Shown in pieces: positions 24,931 to 36,062 of a stretch of DNA of 64,000 nucleotides. Position numbers and translations under genes: made by a program. The notes under the pieces are model-generated. The model made no database searches, was not told the origin of the DNA, and saw nothing but the letters and a program-made list of their open reading frames with translations. Numbering within the stretch: the stretch's first letter is position 1; each line of letters opens with the position of its first letter. Source of the DNA: Prunella strophiata (taxonomy: Eukaryota > Chordata > Aves > Passeriformes > Prunellidae); contig JAZBQD010000001.1 of assembly GCA_036583965.1 (NCBI GenBank), positions 20,442,941-20,506,940 on the forward strand, read 5' to 3'.

Positions 24931-26212
24931 ACAGACTCTGGACCCTCCTCCAGCTCAAGGCTGTCCCCCCTTGTCCCATCCCCTCGTGTGCTCTCCCAGG
25001 CTCAGGGATAAATCAGTGGGGTTTTACTCCCTTCCCTACAGAACTGAGGGGCTCCAAGCTCATTTCCAGGATTATTTTTACAGCTGGGATCTCTGGGGGT
25101 GCCAATCGGGAGCTCAGCCTTCAGTCACCCACAGGAACACACAGACACAGCACAGGGCTGGAGCTGGGGCCCCAAGGGAACCTCTCCTGCTGTGGCAGAG
25201 CTTCACCACAGGCACTGATTTCCAGTGACAGCCCCAGAGCAGAGGGAAGTTCATAGATTGTCATTAATTGCAGAAAAACACACTTGGAAGGCGTGGAGCC
25301 AGGCCAACACTCACAGGCTGAGGCTTTTGGAGAGGCCCATCGTGCTGGAAGCTCCATTACATTCAGCACAACCCAGATCAATGCCATCTATTTGAATTAA
25401 ACGTGCATTAATACCCCTATAAAGGACTGGGGCCATCCAGTCAATTCTTGGATTGTAACCACAGCCTTTGTTAATCTAGTAAAAATCCCCATTTCTCTGT
25501 CAGCCCAAACTCTGAATGTGAAACTGCACCAAGCACAGCTCTTCAGTCACTCCCATCCTGTAATTATTCATCAAACTGACAGGCTAAAGATCCTTTTTAT
25601 CCATCTTCTGTTTCAGCTAGAAACATTCCAGTGCTTTGTGAGCAGCAGCCTCACGCAGGCTCAGGACACTGCTGATGATATTGGCAATAAATAAACCCTG
25701 GCTGCAGGGGAAGGCAGAGTGTGCCTGGGCCATACATTACCCACTTCTGCTCATAGGGTGAGGGGGTGTTAATATTAAATAATTCATCTTTTAAATGGAT
25801 CCCCCAGCCCTACAAACTATGCAGGTGAGATCCTCACACTCTACAATAATTCACTTTTACCCAGCACTCTCTAAGTGAGAGTTCTTCTCTCTCCAGTTGA
25901 GTTTTCAGAGTTAGGCAGGGTTTAACCAGTCCCACTCAAGATTTGCTGAGCCAAAATGCCCTGGGCCAAGCCCAGACTGGGCTGGAGCTGCCCTGAGGGA
26001 GCAGCAGAGCAGGGGGTGAGGGATGGTGCTTGCCCCACATGGGCTGGGCTGGTTGAACTCAGGGCAGGTCCCTGCAGGTGCTGGTCCTGCTGCTTGGCAC
26101 GGAGCTGTGTCCTTGCTCTGGGAAAGGGCAGCCTGGCTCTGAGGCCTGGCCCTGCTGAACTCAGGTGTTCAGAATGGAGCTGGACTGTCCTGATTGGGGA
26201 AGCCTGGGGACA
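24931..26212. other. Single-copy interval; no gene recognised
   Basis: AT-richer and CpG-poor from about 25380 to 25920. This includes a stretch near 25425-25620 with no repeats and several AT-rich motifs, and could hold conserved noncoding DNA. Overlapping frames in the GC-rich flanks show no domain. Confidence 0.55.
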
Positions 26213-26402
26213 AAGAATCAGGGAATCATGGAATGGTTTGGGTAAGGAGGGACCCCAAACCCACCCAGTGCCACCCCTGCCATGGCAGGGACACCTTCCC
26301 CTGTCCCAGGTGCTCCCAGCCCCAGTGTCCAGCCTGGCCTTGGGCACTGCCAGGGATGCAGGGGCAGCCCCAGCTGCTCTGGGCACCCTGTGCCAGGTCA
26401 GG
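26213..26402 (-). mobile_element. CR1 LINE 3' fragment, antisense
   Basis: The intact 3' terminus is visible in reverse as AATCAGGGAATCATGGAATGG, two to three copies of the CR1 ATTCTATG-type end repeat. It is followed by TTTGGGTAAGGAGGGACCCC, GCCATGGCAGGGACACC and CTGCCAGGGATGCAGGGGC. It stops at CACCCTGTGCCAGG. Confidence 0.93.
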
Positions 26403-27783
26403 GTGGCCATGGGGCCACCACGGGCCCCAAGGAAAACAGCAGGCTGGGTGACAATGACAGCCTGTCCTCCAGGGCAGCCCTGAGCAGGGCCAGCTCAGCC
26501 CACTGGGACCGAGGGAGCTCTGGGTTGGTTTCCCGTGCCCGGGGCTGCAGGGCAGGAGCTGTGCAGGGAGCAAAGGGCCAGCTCAGGCCTCAGCTGGGCC
26601 ATGCCCAGCCCTCGCAGTAATTGCCAAGCCCATTAGGAACAGCCGGGGCTGCCACCTAACACAGCTCCTTTTATTTACCTCCATCAGCAAATCCAGATCG
26701 CCTGCATTTGAATGGTAATGGGGTGGGCTGGATGGTCTGCAGCCAGCAGGGATGTATGGCTGAGGTGTAATTATCCTAATTGCTGTTTGGGAGAAACGGG
26801 GTGAACTTTCAGCACTTGGATGGAAGGGGCTGGGCAGACCCCAGCTAAAGCTTTTCTGACTCATTTGTCTGACCCAGCTGCTCCAGCCCCAGCCCCAGGG
26901 TGCAATTCCCACAATTCCCACGGCAGCATCATTCCAGCAGCATTCCAGCACTCTCCTCCCACTACAAATGTTTTCCTGGCCTCCAGAGCTTTTACAAGCA
27001 GCTGCAAACTCCCCCTGCACGGCAGCATTTCTGTTCTGCCATTTACCAACCTCTGACCAAGCTTTTCTTGCCCCTACAGACACCACTGAAACGGGACACA
27101 CCAACCCCAGCTTTGTTCCCACAAAGGTGGTGCATTTTAAGGACTTTGTGGCACCACAGTGATGAGTTTTCCTCGTTGTGGTTGTGAACTGGCAGCAAAT
27201 GGTGCTCACCTAAAATCAGTGCCCCAAACCTCACAATTGAATCCTTATTCCACTCAGATATCACAGGATTAAATAATAGAAAACTCTTTTCAGAACTGCT
27301 ACAGTAAGGATTTCATGTTATAGAGGAAACCCAGAAATAATTGCTCTAGACCAGCTTTAAATGTCAGTACTAAGCTAAGCACAAAAATTCTGCAAGATCT
27401 CCCAGAAAAGGTGCTGGATAACTTGCAGAGCAGCTTTTTGTCAGATCACCTGGGCTGGAAATAACCTAAAAACCAGGACCTCCTTCACCTTATTGACTGC
27501 CACAGGCCTGGGGATTTACAAAGTGTCATTACTTGAATTTATCCCTTGGCACTGATACTTCCTTTCTATAATTTAGGGCAAGAAGCAAATTTCCCGTTAG
27601 AAAAACAAAATCTTTTAAGTAGAGGACACTTCTCTGCTGAAACATTTCAGCTCCCAATGTAACTGTTCAGTGCAGCACAATTAATTATTTGGCAGAGAAA
27701 TTGATTTCGGGGTGGTTTCCACAGCCTGAGCTGTCCATCATTGGGATGGGGAGCAGTGACCCTGCCCAACCCTGAGTGTGTGA
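26403..27783. other. Single-copy interval with a candidate regulatory segment
   Basis: Around 26590-26800 the sequence turns CpG-poor and carries clustered TAATT cores (GGTGTAATTATCC, CCTAATTGCTG near 26766-26784) next to an AGGTGT T-box-like half-site. The remainder is mixed-composition DNA. A 208-codon minus-strand frame (26583-27209) has no domain and overlaps shorter plus-strand frames, so it is not called. Confidence 0.5.
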
Positions 27784-30462
27784 GGATGGAATGGGTTAAA
27801 ACCTGCCCGGGACACTCACACTGCCCCGGGATGGAACGGGTTAAACCTGCCCGGGACACTGACATTGCACCGGGATGGAACGGGTTAAACCTGCCCGGGA
27901 CACTGACATTGCACTGGGATGGAATGGGTTAAACCTGCCCGGGACACTGCCCCGGGATGGAATGGGTTAAACCTGCCCGGGACACTGACATTGCACTGGG
28001 ATGGAATGGGTTAAAACCTGCCCGGGACACTGACATTGCACTGGGATGGAATGGGTTAAAACCTGCCCGGGACACTGACATTGCACTGGGATGGAATGGG
28101 TTAAAACCTGCCCGGGACACTCACACCGCCCCGGGATGGAACGGGTTAAACCTGCCCGGGACACTGACATTGCACTGGGATGGAATGGGTTAAAACCTGC
28201 CCGGGACACTGACATTGCACTGGGATGGAATGGGTTAAAACCTGCCCGGGACACTGACATTGCACTGGGATGGAATGGGTTAAAACCTGCCCGGGACACT
28301 CACACCGCCCCGGGATGGAACGGGTTAAACCTGCCCGGGACACTGACATTGCACTGGGATGGAATGGGTTAAAACCTGCCCGGGACACTGACATTGCACT
28401 GGGATGGAATGGGTTAAAACCTGCCCGGGACACTGACATTGCACTGGGATGGAATGGGTTAAAACCTGCCCGGGACACTGACATTGCACTGGGATGGAAT
28501 GGGTTAAAACCTGCCCGGGACACTCACACCGCCCCGGGATGGAACGGGTTAAACCTGCCGGGACACTGACATTGCACTGGGATGGAATGGGTTAAAACCT
28601 GCCCGGGACACTGACATTGCACTGGGATGGAATGGGTTAAAACCTGCCCGGGACACTCACACCGCCCCGGGATGGAACGGGTTAAACCTGCCCGGGACAC
28701 TGACATTGCACTGGGATGGAATGGGTTAAAACCTGCCCGGGACACTGACATTGCACTGGGATGGAATGGGTTAAAACCTGCCCGGGACACTGACATTGCA
28801 CTGGGATGGAATGGGTTAAAACCTGCCCGGGACACTGACATTGCACTGGGATGGAATGGGTTAAAACCTGCCCGGGACACTCACATTGCACCGGGATGGA
28901 ACGGGTTAAACCTGCCCGGGACACTGACATTGCACCAGGATGGAACGGGTTAAACCTGCCCGGGACACTGACATTGCACTGGGATGGAATGGGTTAAACC
29001 TGCCCGGGACACTGACATTGCACCGGGATGGAATGGGTTAAAACCTGCCCGGGACACTCACACCGCCCCGGGATGGAACGGGTTAAACCTGCCCGGGACA
29101 CTGACATTGCACTGGGATGGAATGGGTTAAAACCTGCCCGGGACACTCCCATTGCACCGGGATGGAACGGGTTAAACCTGCCCGGGACACTCACACTGCA
29201 CCGGGATGGAACGGGTTAAACCTGCCCGGGACACTCACATGGCCCCGGGATGGAACGGGTTAAACCTGCCCGGGACACTGACATTGCACCAGGATGGAAC
29301 GGGTTAAACCTGCCCGGGACACTGACACTGCCCCGGGATGGAACGGGTTAAACCTGCCCGGGACACTGACATTGCACCGGGATGGAACGGGTTAAACCTG
29401 CCCGGGACACTGACATTGCACTGGGATGGAATGGGTTAAACCTGCCCGGGACACTGCCCCGGGATGGAACGGGTTAAACCTGCCCGGGACACTGACATTG
29501 CACCAGGATGGAACGGGTTAAACCTGCCCGGGACACTGACATTGCACTGGGATGGAACGGGTTAAACCTGCCCGGGACACTGACATTGCACTGGGATGGA
29601 ATGGGTTAAAACCTGCCCGGGACACTCACACCGCCCCGGGATGGAACGGGTTAAACCTGCCCGGGACACTCCCATTGCACCGGGATGGAACGGGTTAAAC
29701 CTGCCCGGGACACTGACATTGCACCAGGATGGAACGGGTTAAACCTGCCCGGGACACTGCCCCGGGATGGAACGGGTTAAACCTGCCCGGGACACTGACA
29801 CCGCCCCGGGATGGAACGGGTTAAACCTGCCCGGGACACTCACACTGCCCCGGGATGGAACGGGTTAAACCTGCCCGGGACACTGACACTGCCCCGGGAT
29901 GGAACGGGTTAAACCTGCCCGGGACACTCACACTGCCCCGGGATGGAATGGGTTAAACCTGCCCGGGACACTCACACCGCCCCGGGATGGAACGGGTTAA
30001 ACCTGCCCGGGACACTCACACTGCCCCGGGATGGAACGGGTTAAACCTGCCCGGGATACTCATATTGCACTGGGATGGAATGGGTTAAACCTGCCCGGGA
30101 CACTGCCCCGGGATGGAACGGGTTAAACCTGCCCGGGACACTCACACTGCCCCGGGATGGAACGGGTTAAACCTGCCCGGGACACTGACATTGCACCGGG
30201 ATGGAACGGGTTAAACCTGCCGGGACACTGACATTGCACTGGGATGGAATGGGTTAAAACCTGCCCGGGACACTGACATTGCACCGGGATGGAACGGGTT
30301 AAACCTGCCCGGGACACTGACATTGCACTGGGATGGAATGGGTTAAAACCTGCCCGGGACACTGACATTGCACCGGGATGGAACGGGTTAAACATGCCCG
30401 GGACACTCCAAACCTGCCCGGGACACTCACACCGCCCCGGGATGGAACGGGTTAAACCCGCT
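27784..30462. repeat. 44/45-bp minisatellite with two unit classes and higher-order structure
   Basis: The unit contains GGGATGGAAYGGGTTAAA, then CCTGCCCGGGACACT, then GACATTGCACY. Class A (TGGGATGGAATGGG with TTAAAACC, 45 bp) and class B (CGGGATGGAACGGG with TTAAACC, 44 bp) are interspersed, along with short units lacking the GACATTG block. Class-B markers TCACACCGCC recur at 28121, 28300, 28524 and 28657, spaced 179, 224 and 133 bp, that is one B plus 3, 4 or 2 A units. About 60 units are present. Every unit contains the palindrome CCCGGG. Confidence 0.98.
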
Positions 30463-30469
30463 CTCCCCG

Positions 30470-30691
30470 AGCAGCTCTCCGAGGTCCTGATCTCGGCTTT
30501 GGTCCCGGCTCTCCAAGGTCCTGATCCTGGCTCTCCAAAGCCCTGATCCCGGCTCTCCCAGGCTCTGATCCCAACTCTCCCAGGCCCTGATCCCTGTCCA
30601 TCCCAGCTCTCCAAGGTCCCAATCCCTGTCCATCCCAGCTCCTGATCCCGCTCTCCCAGCTCTCCAAGGTCCCAATCCCTGTCCATCCAGC
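30470..30691. repeat. Degenerate 20-30-bp repeat (GGCTCTCCAAGGTCCTGATC)
   Basis: Imperfect copies of GGCTCTCCAAGGTCCTGATC alternate with CCCTGTCCATCCCAGCTC pieces. The repeat starts within 10 bp of the end of the 44/45-bp array but has an unrelated unit, so two arrays were born side by side. Confidence 0.85.
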
Positions 30692-31067
30692 TGCCCAGGG
30701 CTGACCCGAGCAGGAGCTGGGCTCCAGGGTCTGTCATGTCCAGCTCAGGTCACTGCTGGGGCTGCAGGTAATAATAATAATAAAAATAATGATCAATATC
30801 AGGCTAAAGGCAAGGAACGCTCTGGAGAGCTGGGCTTTGGGAAATATTGTGTGGCTCGAGCCTCAAGCTAATCCCCACACAGAATTGCAGTGCTGGCTTA
30901 GGCTGAGTGTGGAACAAATGCTCTGGCTCCTGGAAAATCTCCCTATGAACAGATATTGCCAATATCGATCAGCACAAATTAAATATCAAATTAAAGCCAC
31001 CCAGATTACTGAGCTCGGGCTTTAGAGGCACAGGAAGAAGCCCAGGAAGAGTCAGATCTCCATCAAA
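30692..31067. other. Single-copy AT-rich interval with AAT run and palindrome
   Basis: It contains a short (AAT)n run at about 30770-30790 and a 7-bp-arm palindrome GATATTGCCAATATC at 30952-30966, followed at once by ATCGAT, an ONECUT-like core. It also holds CTAATCCCC near 30870. CpG-poor; a regulatory element is possible. No coding frame is supported. Confidence 0.5.
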
Positions 31068-31265
31068 TCTCTCTTGCCATGGCAGCTGTGGGGCTCCTGG
31101 CCCTGCCCAGCCCCATGAAACCCCCACAGGGATCCAGGGCAGCCCCAGCTGCTCTGGGAATCCCATCCCAGCCCTGCCCACCCTGCCAGGGAACAGTTCC
31201 CAATTCCCAATCTTCCATCCAGCCCTGGCACTGGGAGCCATTCCCTGTGCACTGTCCCTCTGTGA
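31068..31265 (-). mobile_element. CR1 LINE 3' fragment, antisense, internally deleted
   Basis: It starts at CTTGCCATGGCAGCTGTGG and jumps to ACAGGGATCCAGGGCAGCC, so the block between the CCATGG and the GATCCAGG motif is rearranged. It then continues GGGAATCCCATCCCAGCCC, GGGAACAGTTCCCAATTCCC and GGGAGCCATTCCCTGTGC, extending further 5' in CR1 terms than most copies here. Confidence 0.85.
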
Positions 31266-32214
31266 TCTGTGAATAAACTCCATTACAGAAGTGGGCAGAC
31301 ACACCTGAGACAACAGCCTGACTTTGGGAACAGAGCTCCCAGTGCCCCACTCCCACTCTGGGGAACCACAGCTGCTCCTCTCCTCTTCCTCCCCAGCTCT
31401 GGGAGGGACATCTGCACCAGACAGCTGGGGAATTTCAACCCAATTACCTCGGCAGGCACAAAGGGGCAGCTGCCATTAAGGTATTGATTAATTGTGTTTC
31501 AAGTATTCCAAGTGACATTGAAAACTCCAACAGCTTTGTCACCAGCACAAACCCAAAGCAAACTCCAGCCCCTCCCAGATCCCCCATGAGATCCCCCATG
31601 CCTGTCCAAAGTGTGCTCTGCAGACTTCAGACTGAAAAAATTGCAGGTTTGCCTTTTCTATTGAAGTGCTGGTTTTAGTGTTGGGTTGTAATGCTGAATC
31701 TGAGACTGGGGTCAGAGTTCCATGTTCCAAATCTCAGCCCCACTGAGAGATGGGGCTCCTGATGTCATCCTGAGGCTCTGCCCTCCCTGTGGCACAGGGC
31801 ACAGGGTGGAACTCTGCCCCAGCACACCAGTCCTGTGTCAGTGTGAGCACAAACCCCCCCAGCCCCTCTCTGCATGCCCAGGACACAAACACAGCTTTGG
31901 CCCTGCTGCTCCTCCCAAACCTCCTGTCCCACCCTGGATTTCAAACCTGCAATTTTTAATTCCAATCTCATTATTTCCATTATCAGCCCTCTCATTCTGA
32001 TGAGGGGTTCCCTCCCTGCCTGCTGACAGGTGCCATGCCCTGCAGAGGGGTTTGGACAGACACCAGACTGGCCCTGACTCCTCCTGCAGGTGAGCAGGAG
32101 CTGAGGGGAAGGGGAAGCTGCTCCTCACCCACCTGGGGTTGCAGCTCTTGAGCCCTGAACTCGGTGCCAGGGGAGAACTCCTGTTCTCCAGGGAGCAGCT
32201 TTTCCCAGGACCAC
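31266..32214. other. Single-copy interval; no gene recognised
   Basis: Mixed composition. A 60-bp segment at 32029-32088 is bounded by CTGACAG and GCAG|GTGAGC and so looks like a small exon, but there is no supporting family match. Other frames are under 100 codons. Confidence 0.5.
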
Positions 32215-32437
32215 ACAATCCTAGATGGTTTGGGTGGGAAGGGACCCCAAAGATCCCCCATTCCCACCCCAAAGATCCCCCATTCCCACCCCAAGGATCC
32301 CCCATTCCCAGCCCAAAGGTCACCCATTCCCACCCCTGCCATGGCAGGGACACCTCCCACTGTCCCAGGTGCTCCCAGCCCCAGTGCCCAGCCTGGCCTT
32401 GGGCACTGCCAGGGATCCAGGGGCAGCCACCAACACC
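32215..32437 (-). mobile_element. CR1 LINE 3' fragment, antisense, with internal tandem expansion
   Basis: After TTTGGGTGGGAAGGGACCCC, a unit of about 23 bp (CCAAAGATCCCCCATTCCC plus ACCC) is repeated roughly four times (32250-32335). The normal GCCATGGCAGGGACACCTCC block then resumes. The copy ends near GGGGCAGCCACCAACACCCC. It is a minisatellite in an early stage inside a retrotransposon. Confidence 0.92.
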
Positions 32438-32825
32438 CCAAAAAAGTGTTCCTGTTTGCATAAAAAATGAACTTTAGGGGCTTGTCACAGAACTGTGCTT
32501 TGTAAAGTGTTGCTGTGGCTGTGCTGAGGAACAGCTCCCTGGGGAAATCTGTATTTCAGGAAAAATCTGCAGCTCTTCCAGTGCATTCTTCCAGGACTTG
32601 CTTTATTCCTGAGATCCAAGCTCCTAGTTTGGATAAGTCACTTAAGGCAGGAGAGTTTAAAGCTGCTGGCGGCAGTTTTGTTTAATGGCCCATTGGGCAA
32701 TGTCAGCTTAGCCCCTGCCGTTCATTGTTAATGAGCTGTCAGCTCCTGCTACCTCTGCCTTAAACATCCTCGGGGTGAGCTCGCTGAAATCCTTCCTAAA
32801 AGCCAGGATGAGAGTTCAGCTTCAT
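32438..32825. other. Single-copy interval, motif-rich
   Basis: AT-richer DNA without repeats. Near 32690-32750 it carries CCCATTGGGCAATG and TTCATTGTTAATGAGCTG, the latter containing a SOX-like ATTGTT core next to TAATGAG. No coding signal. Confidence 0.5.
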
Positions 32826-32890
32826 CTTCCCAGGGCCTTGGAATGGTTTCGGTGGGAAGAGCCCTCCCAGGCCACGGACCCAGGTGTTCC
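32826..32890 (-). mobile_element. Possible CR1 fragment of an older subfamily, antisense
   Basis: TTGGAATGGTTTCGGTGGG followed by AAGAGCCCTCCCAGGCCACG and CCCAGCAGTGCCAAGG follows the order of an antisense CR1 tail. It is short and diverged. Confidence 0.5.
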
Positions 32891-34286
32891 CCAGCAGTGC
32901 CAAGGCTGGCTGTCACACCAGCAGGGTCAGCCCATCCCAAATGCAGGGCCTTGAGGAACTCTGGGCATTTCTGCAATCCAAACCAAAGTAAGCGAGTCCT
33001 TCAGAGCACAGCTTCCAATCAGCACCGTGCCATTCCTAATTAAACTGATCCCTGGCACATAAATCCCAGGATCACAATTCCTTTAAACACCACTTGTCAC
33101 ATGCCAGGCTTCTCTGATTCTCGGTGGGCTTGGAGCACTCAGCCAGGCAGGAACAGCCCTTCAGGTGTCATTAAATCCATCTGGAATCGCTCAACACAAA
33201 ACAGCCTTGAGCAACTGCTGCAGCCCCATCAGTCAGGCCAGTGTGGGTCACACCTCAGGAGACAGCAGGAAAAAACCTGGGGTTTTGGCCAGGAGATGAA
33301 AGCCAAATCTTTTCAATGAACCTGTTCTGTTCCTGAGGAGATGGTGGGTCCGTGGTGTGCTTGGGTCCTCAGGAATATCTCCTGTCAGCACCCACAGCCA
33401 CAACTGCAGCAAAGGGAGTCTGGGCTGAGCCCAGCTGGGACACTGCCTGCCTGAGGGCAGGACTGGGAAATCCACAGTGGTGCTCCACTCCAGAGCTGGG
33501 AGCTCGGGGAGGCAGCAGCAGGGGAGGGAGCAGAGCCAGCCCCACACTGTCCTGGGGCTGGACTGCCACTCCTGAGCATGGAGCCATGGAGCACCAGGAC
33601 TCTGGGAAGCAGGGAGGGCACAGCTGGAGAGCCCAGCCCAGCCTGGCAGCAGCTCCAGACAGGCTGGGCAGGGCTCAGTCCCTGTTGATATTTGGTTAAC
33701 CTGAGCCCCTTTTCCCAGCCTGGGCATGCAGACACTGCCAGAGGCACTCCAGGGCAGTGACAGAGGGCAGGCAGGTCCCTGAGCCCAGCAGCAGAGGCTC
33801 CTCCAAGGCAATCTGCCATCAGGACAGAGAGGGGAGCAGCAGAAAATCGTGAGGCAGGCTCTGTTCCCATGGAATGTTCAGCTCAAGAGGTTCAGAGCAC
33901 GTGGACACCTTTGTGAGCCCCGTGGGTCCTCATGAAAAGCAGCCCCAGGCTGTGGGAAGCAGGAGTGTGAGGCACTGTCACAGAGCCATTCCTGGTGGAA
34001 TACCCTCATGCCTTGGTCCCAGGCTCCTGATGTCCCCCCAGGGTCAGCAGGGCTGGGGTGGGTCCAGCCTGAGCAGAGGCCACAGAGCCCCCCAAGGGCA
34101 CCTGGTTCATCCTGGGGGAGCAGAGTTCAGGGTGCTGCCCACTGGGGAGACTGCTGAGGAAAAAGGAGCTGCATTTCAGGGAATTCCAAAGGGACTCCAT
34201 GGACTGAAAGCAGAGGGAAGGAAGATGAAGGGTCATCAGAACTGCAAGCTGGTGGATGGCAGGAGAGCAAGGCTGGGAGGAGCAGG
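32891..34286. other. Single-copy interval; no gene recognised
   Basis: GC-rich with several overlapping frames of 100-190 codons on both strands between 33240 and 34290. They show no domain and continue into CR1 sequence on the right, so none is called. Confidence 0.6.
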
Positions 34287-34440
34287 GAATCACAGAATTC
34301 CTGGATCCAAAAGGTTGGAGAGGATCTCTGAGATAATCCAGTCCCAGCTGTGCCCATCCCCACCTCATCCCCAGCCCAGAGCACCAAGTGCCACCTCCCT
34401 CATCCCTGGGACACCTCCAGGGATGGGCATCCACCACTAC
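34287..34440 (-). mobile_element. CR1 LINE 3' fragment, antisense, older subfamily
   Basis: The end repeat GAATCACAGAATTCCTGG is followed by AAAAGGTTGGAGAGGATCTC, AGTCCCAGCTGTGCCC and ACACCTCCAGGGATGGGCATC. It belongs to the GGTTGGA-type subfamily also seen at 35855, 40466 and 52055, unlike the GGTTTGGG-type young copies. Confidence 0.85.
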
Positions 34441-34504
34441 AGAAGGAGAGGCAGTGCCAGAGCTGTCCAAGGGAGCCATGGGTCTGGACTTGAGCACCTT
34501 GATG

Positions 34505-34672
34505 AAAATCCAGAATTACAGCCTGGTGTGGGCTGGAAAGGACCTTGGAGATCACCCAGTGCCACCCCTGCCATGGGCAGGGCCCTTCACTGCCCCAGGG
34601 TGCTCCAAGCCCCATCCAGCCCAGCCCTGGACACTTCCAGAGCTCCCTAGGGTCCCTTGCAGCCCACACCAG
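34505..34672 (-). mobile_element. CR1 LINE 3' fragment, antisense, second of a pair
   Basis: It starts near AAATCCAGAATTACAGCC, then GGGCTGGAAAGGACCTTGG, CCCTGCCATGGGCAGGGCCC and GCTCCAAGCCCCATCCAGCC. Retaining CCATGGGCAGG and CCCCATCC, it is closer to the ancestral CR1 tail than the young copies. It lies about 65 bp from the previous fragment in the same orientation. Confidence 0.88.
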
Positions 34673-34680
34673 GCTGGGAT

Positions 34681-35854
34681 TGTGCTTCCCCCTCTCCCCA
34701 GCAGTGGGACACAGTCCCAGCTCTGCGAGGAAGAAATCCTGGGGGCTCTGAAGTCCACGGGCTGACTCATGTAAAGGTGAATCACTTTCCTCTCAGGTAG
34801 GAGTTATTTTTAGGAGAATTACTCACTCCAAGTGTTGATGGTTTGTATGGAACAGTAAGACTTCCAAGTTCAGAACAAAATATTGTAGAAGCCTTGCACA
34901 AACACTGTGTTTTCCTACTTTTAAGGCAATTGTCTGAAATTAATTCACATGTGCTCAAAATCCGCAAGCAAAGCTTGACAGTTGCAGGAATTTAAAGCTA
35001 AATTTAGAGGCAGCATTAACAAAATCAGAGAATGTGAAGCATCCATGGGAATTTCCAGGCTACAGAAGTGATTTAATAAATGTGGCTCAAGAGGGCAGCT
35101 CTAGAGGCCTCCTGTCCTCCCACTCCCCCCATGGTTCTGGTCACTCAAGCATTACAATCTCCTGTTTTGCTGCAGCAGCCTCCCTAAGTTTTGGATCTGA
35201 TTCCCATCATTTGGAAATATTGAGAGAATGCCACAGCCCTGGCCTTGAAACACCTTAAAAATACACTGAAAATATCCTAAAATGTACTGAAATACCCTAA
35301 TAAATGCTTTGAAATGCCCTGGTAAATGCATTATTCTCATCTGGCTCTCCAGAAAAAAGCAGCCATCCCAAAAGGAGCATTTCTCAGGAAATAAAGCAAC
35401 ACCACAAGGGATTACCTGGAGGAAGTTTCCCACAGCAGCACATCCATTCCCCAGTGCCAATCCCCATCCCAGAGCTTGGCTCCAGCAGCTCCACCTTGCC
35501 ACTCCCAGCCAAGGGAAATGGTGCTGGAGGAGCCCTCCTGCAGCTGTGGGGCTGGGCTTGTGCTCCTTCCTGGTGCTCCTGTGAGCATCCAACAGACTGA
35601 AACACAGGAGGGCTTCATTTCAAAGTGGGAAGAGGAAAACAGAAGGAACCCAAGTCCTGGAGCAACTTTTGAGCAGATAGGAAACAACAAGCAGCAAAAG
35701 TCAGGCAGGAAATCCCGGGACTCAAAGCCTTAAAATTAATGACTCAGCATGACTTTAAACATTTTTATCAATAATAAACTAGGCTGGAGTTAATGACACT
35801 GTTGGCCTCTTCTCCCAGATGTAGCAAAATGAGAACAGGAAATGGCCTCAAGCT
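34681..35854. other. Single-copy interval; no gene recognised
   Basis: AT-rich on the left. At 35236-35331 there is a loose repeat of 17-20 bp units (CCTAAAATGTACTGAAATA, CCTAATAAATGCTTTGAAATG). Overlapping frames up to 146 codons near 35152-35690 have no domain. Confidence 0.55.
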
Positions 35855-36062
35855 GTGCCAGGAGAGGCTCAGGCTGGATATTGGGGAAATTCCTTCCCTG
35901 AGCAAGGGCTCAAGGCCTGGCACCCCCATTCCCTGGAAGTGTTCTGGAACCAGAGGTGGAGCTTTGTGATGGGGTTTACTGGGCATGGGGGGATCTGGGT
36001 GAGGCTGGGGACTGGTGATCTGGGCTGTCTTCTCCACCTTGGTGAGGCTGTGCTTCCATGAA
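35855..36062 (+). mobile_element. CR1 LINE 3' fragment, sense, older subfamily
   Basis: GGCTCAGGCTGGATATTGGG opens the copy, then CATTCCCTGGAAGTGTTCTG, GGGGTTTACTGGGCATGGGG and a terminal TTCCATGAAG. This is the order expected from the GGTTGGA-type CR1 tail, with moderate divergence. Confidence 0.75.

Noticed and set aside
27060..27170. Possible coding exon after TTGCCCCTACAG near 27079
   Set aside because: The acceptor-like site is plausible, but the downstream donor is poor and neither frame gives a recognisable peptide.
27784..30462. Interstitial telomere signal from GGGTTA in each 44/45-bp unit
   Set aside because: There is only one hexamer per unit, followed by AA rather than GGG, so no telomeric tandem or TRF-type site is formed.
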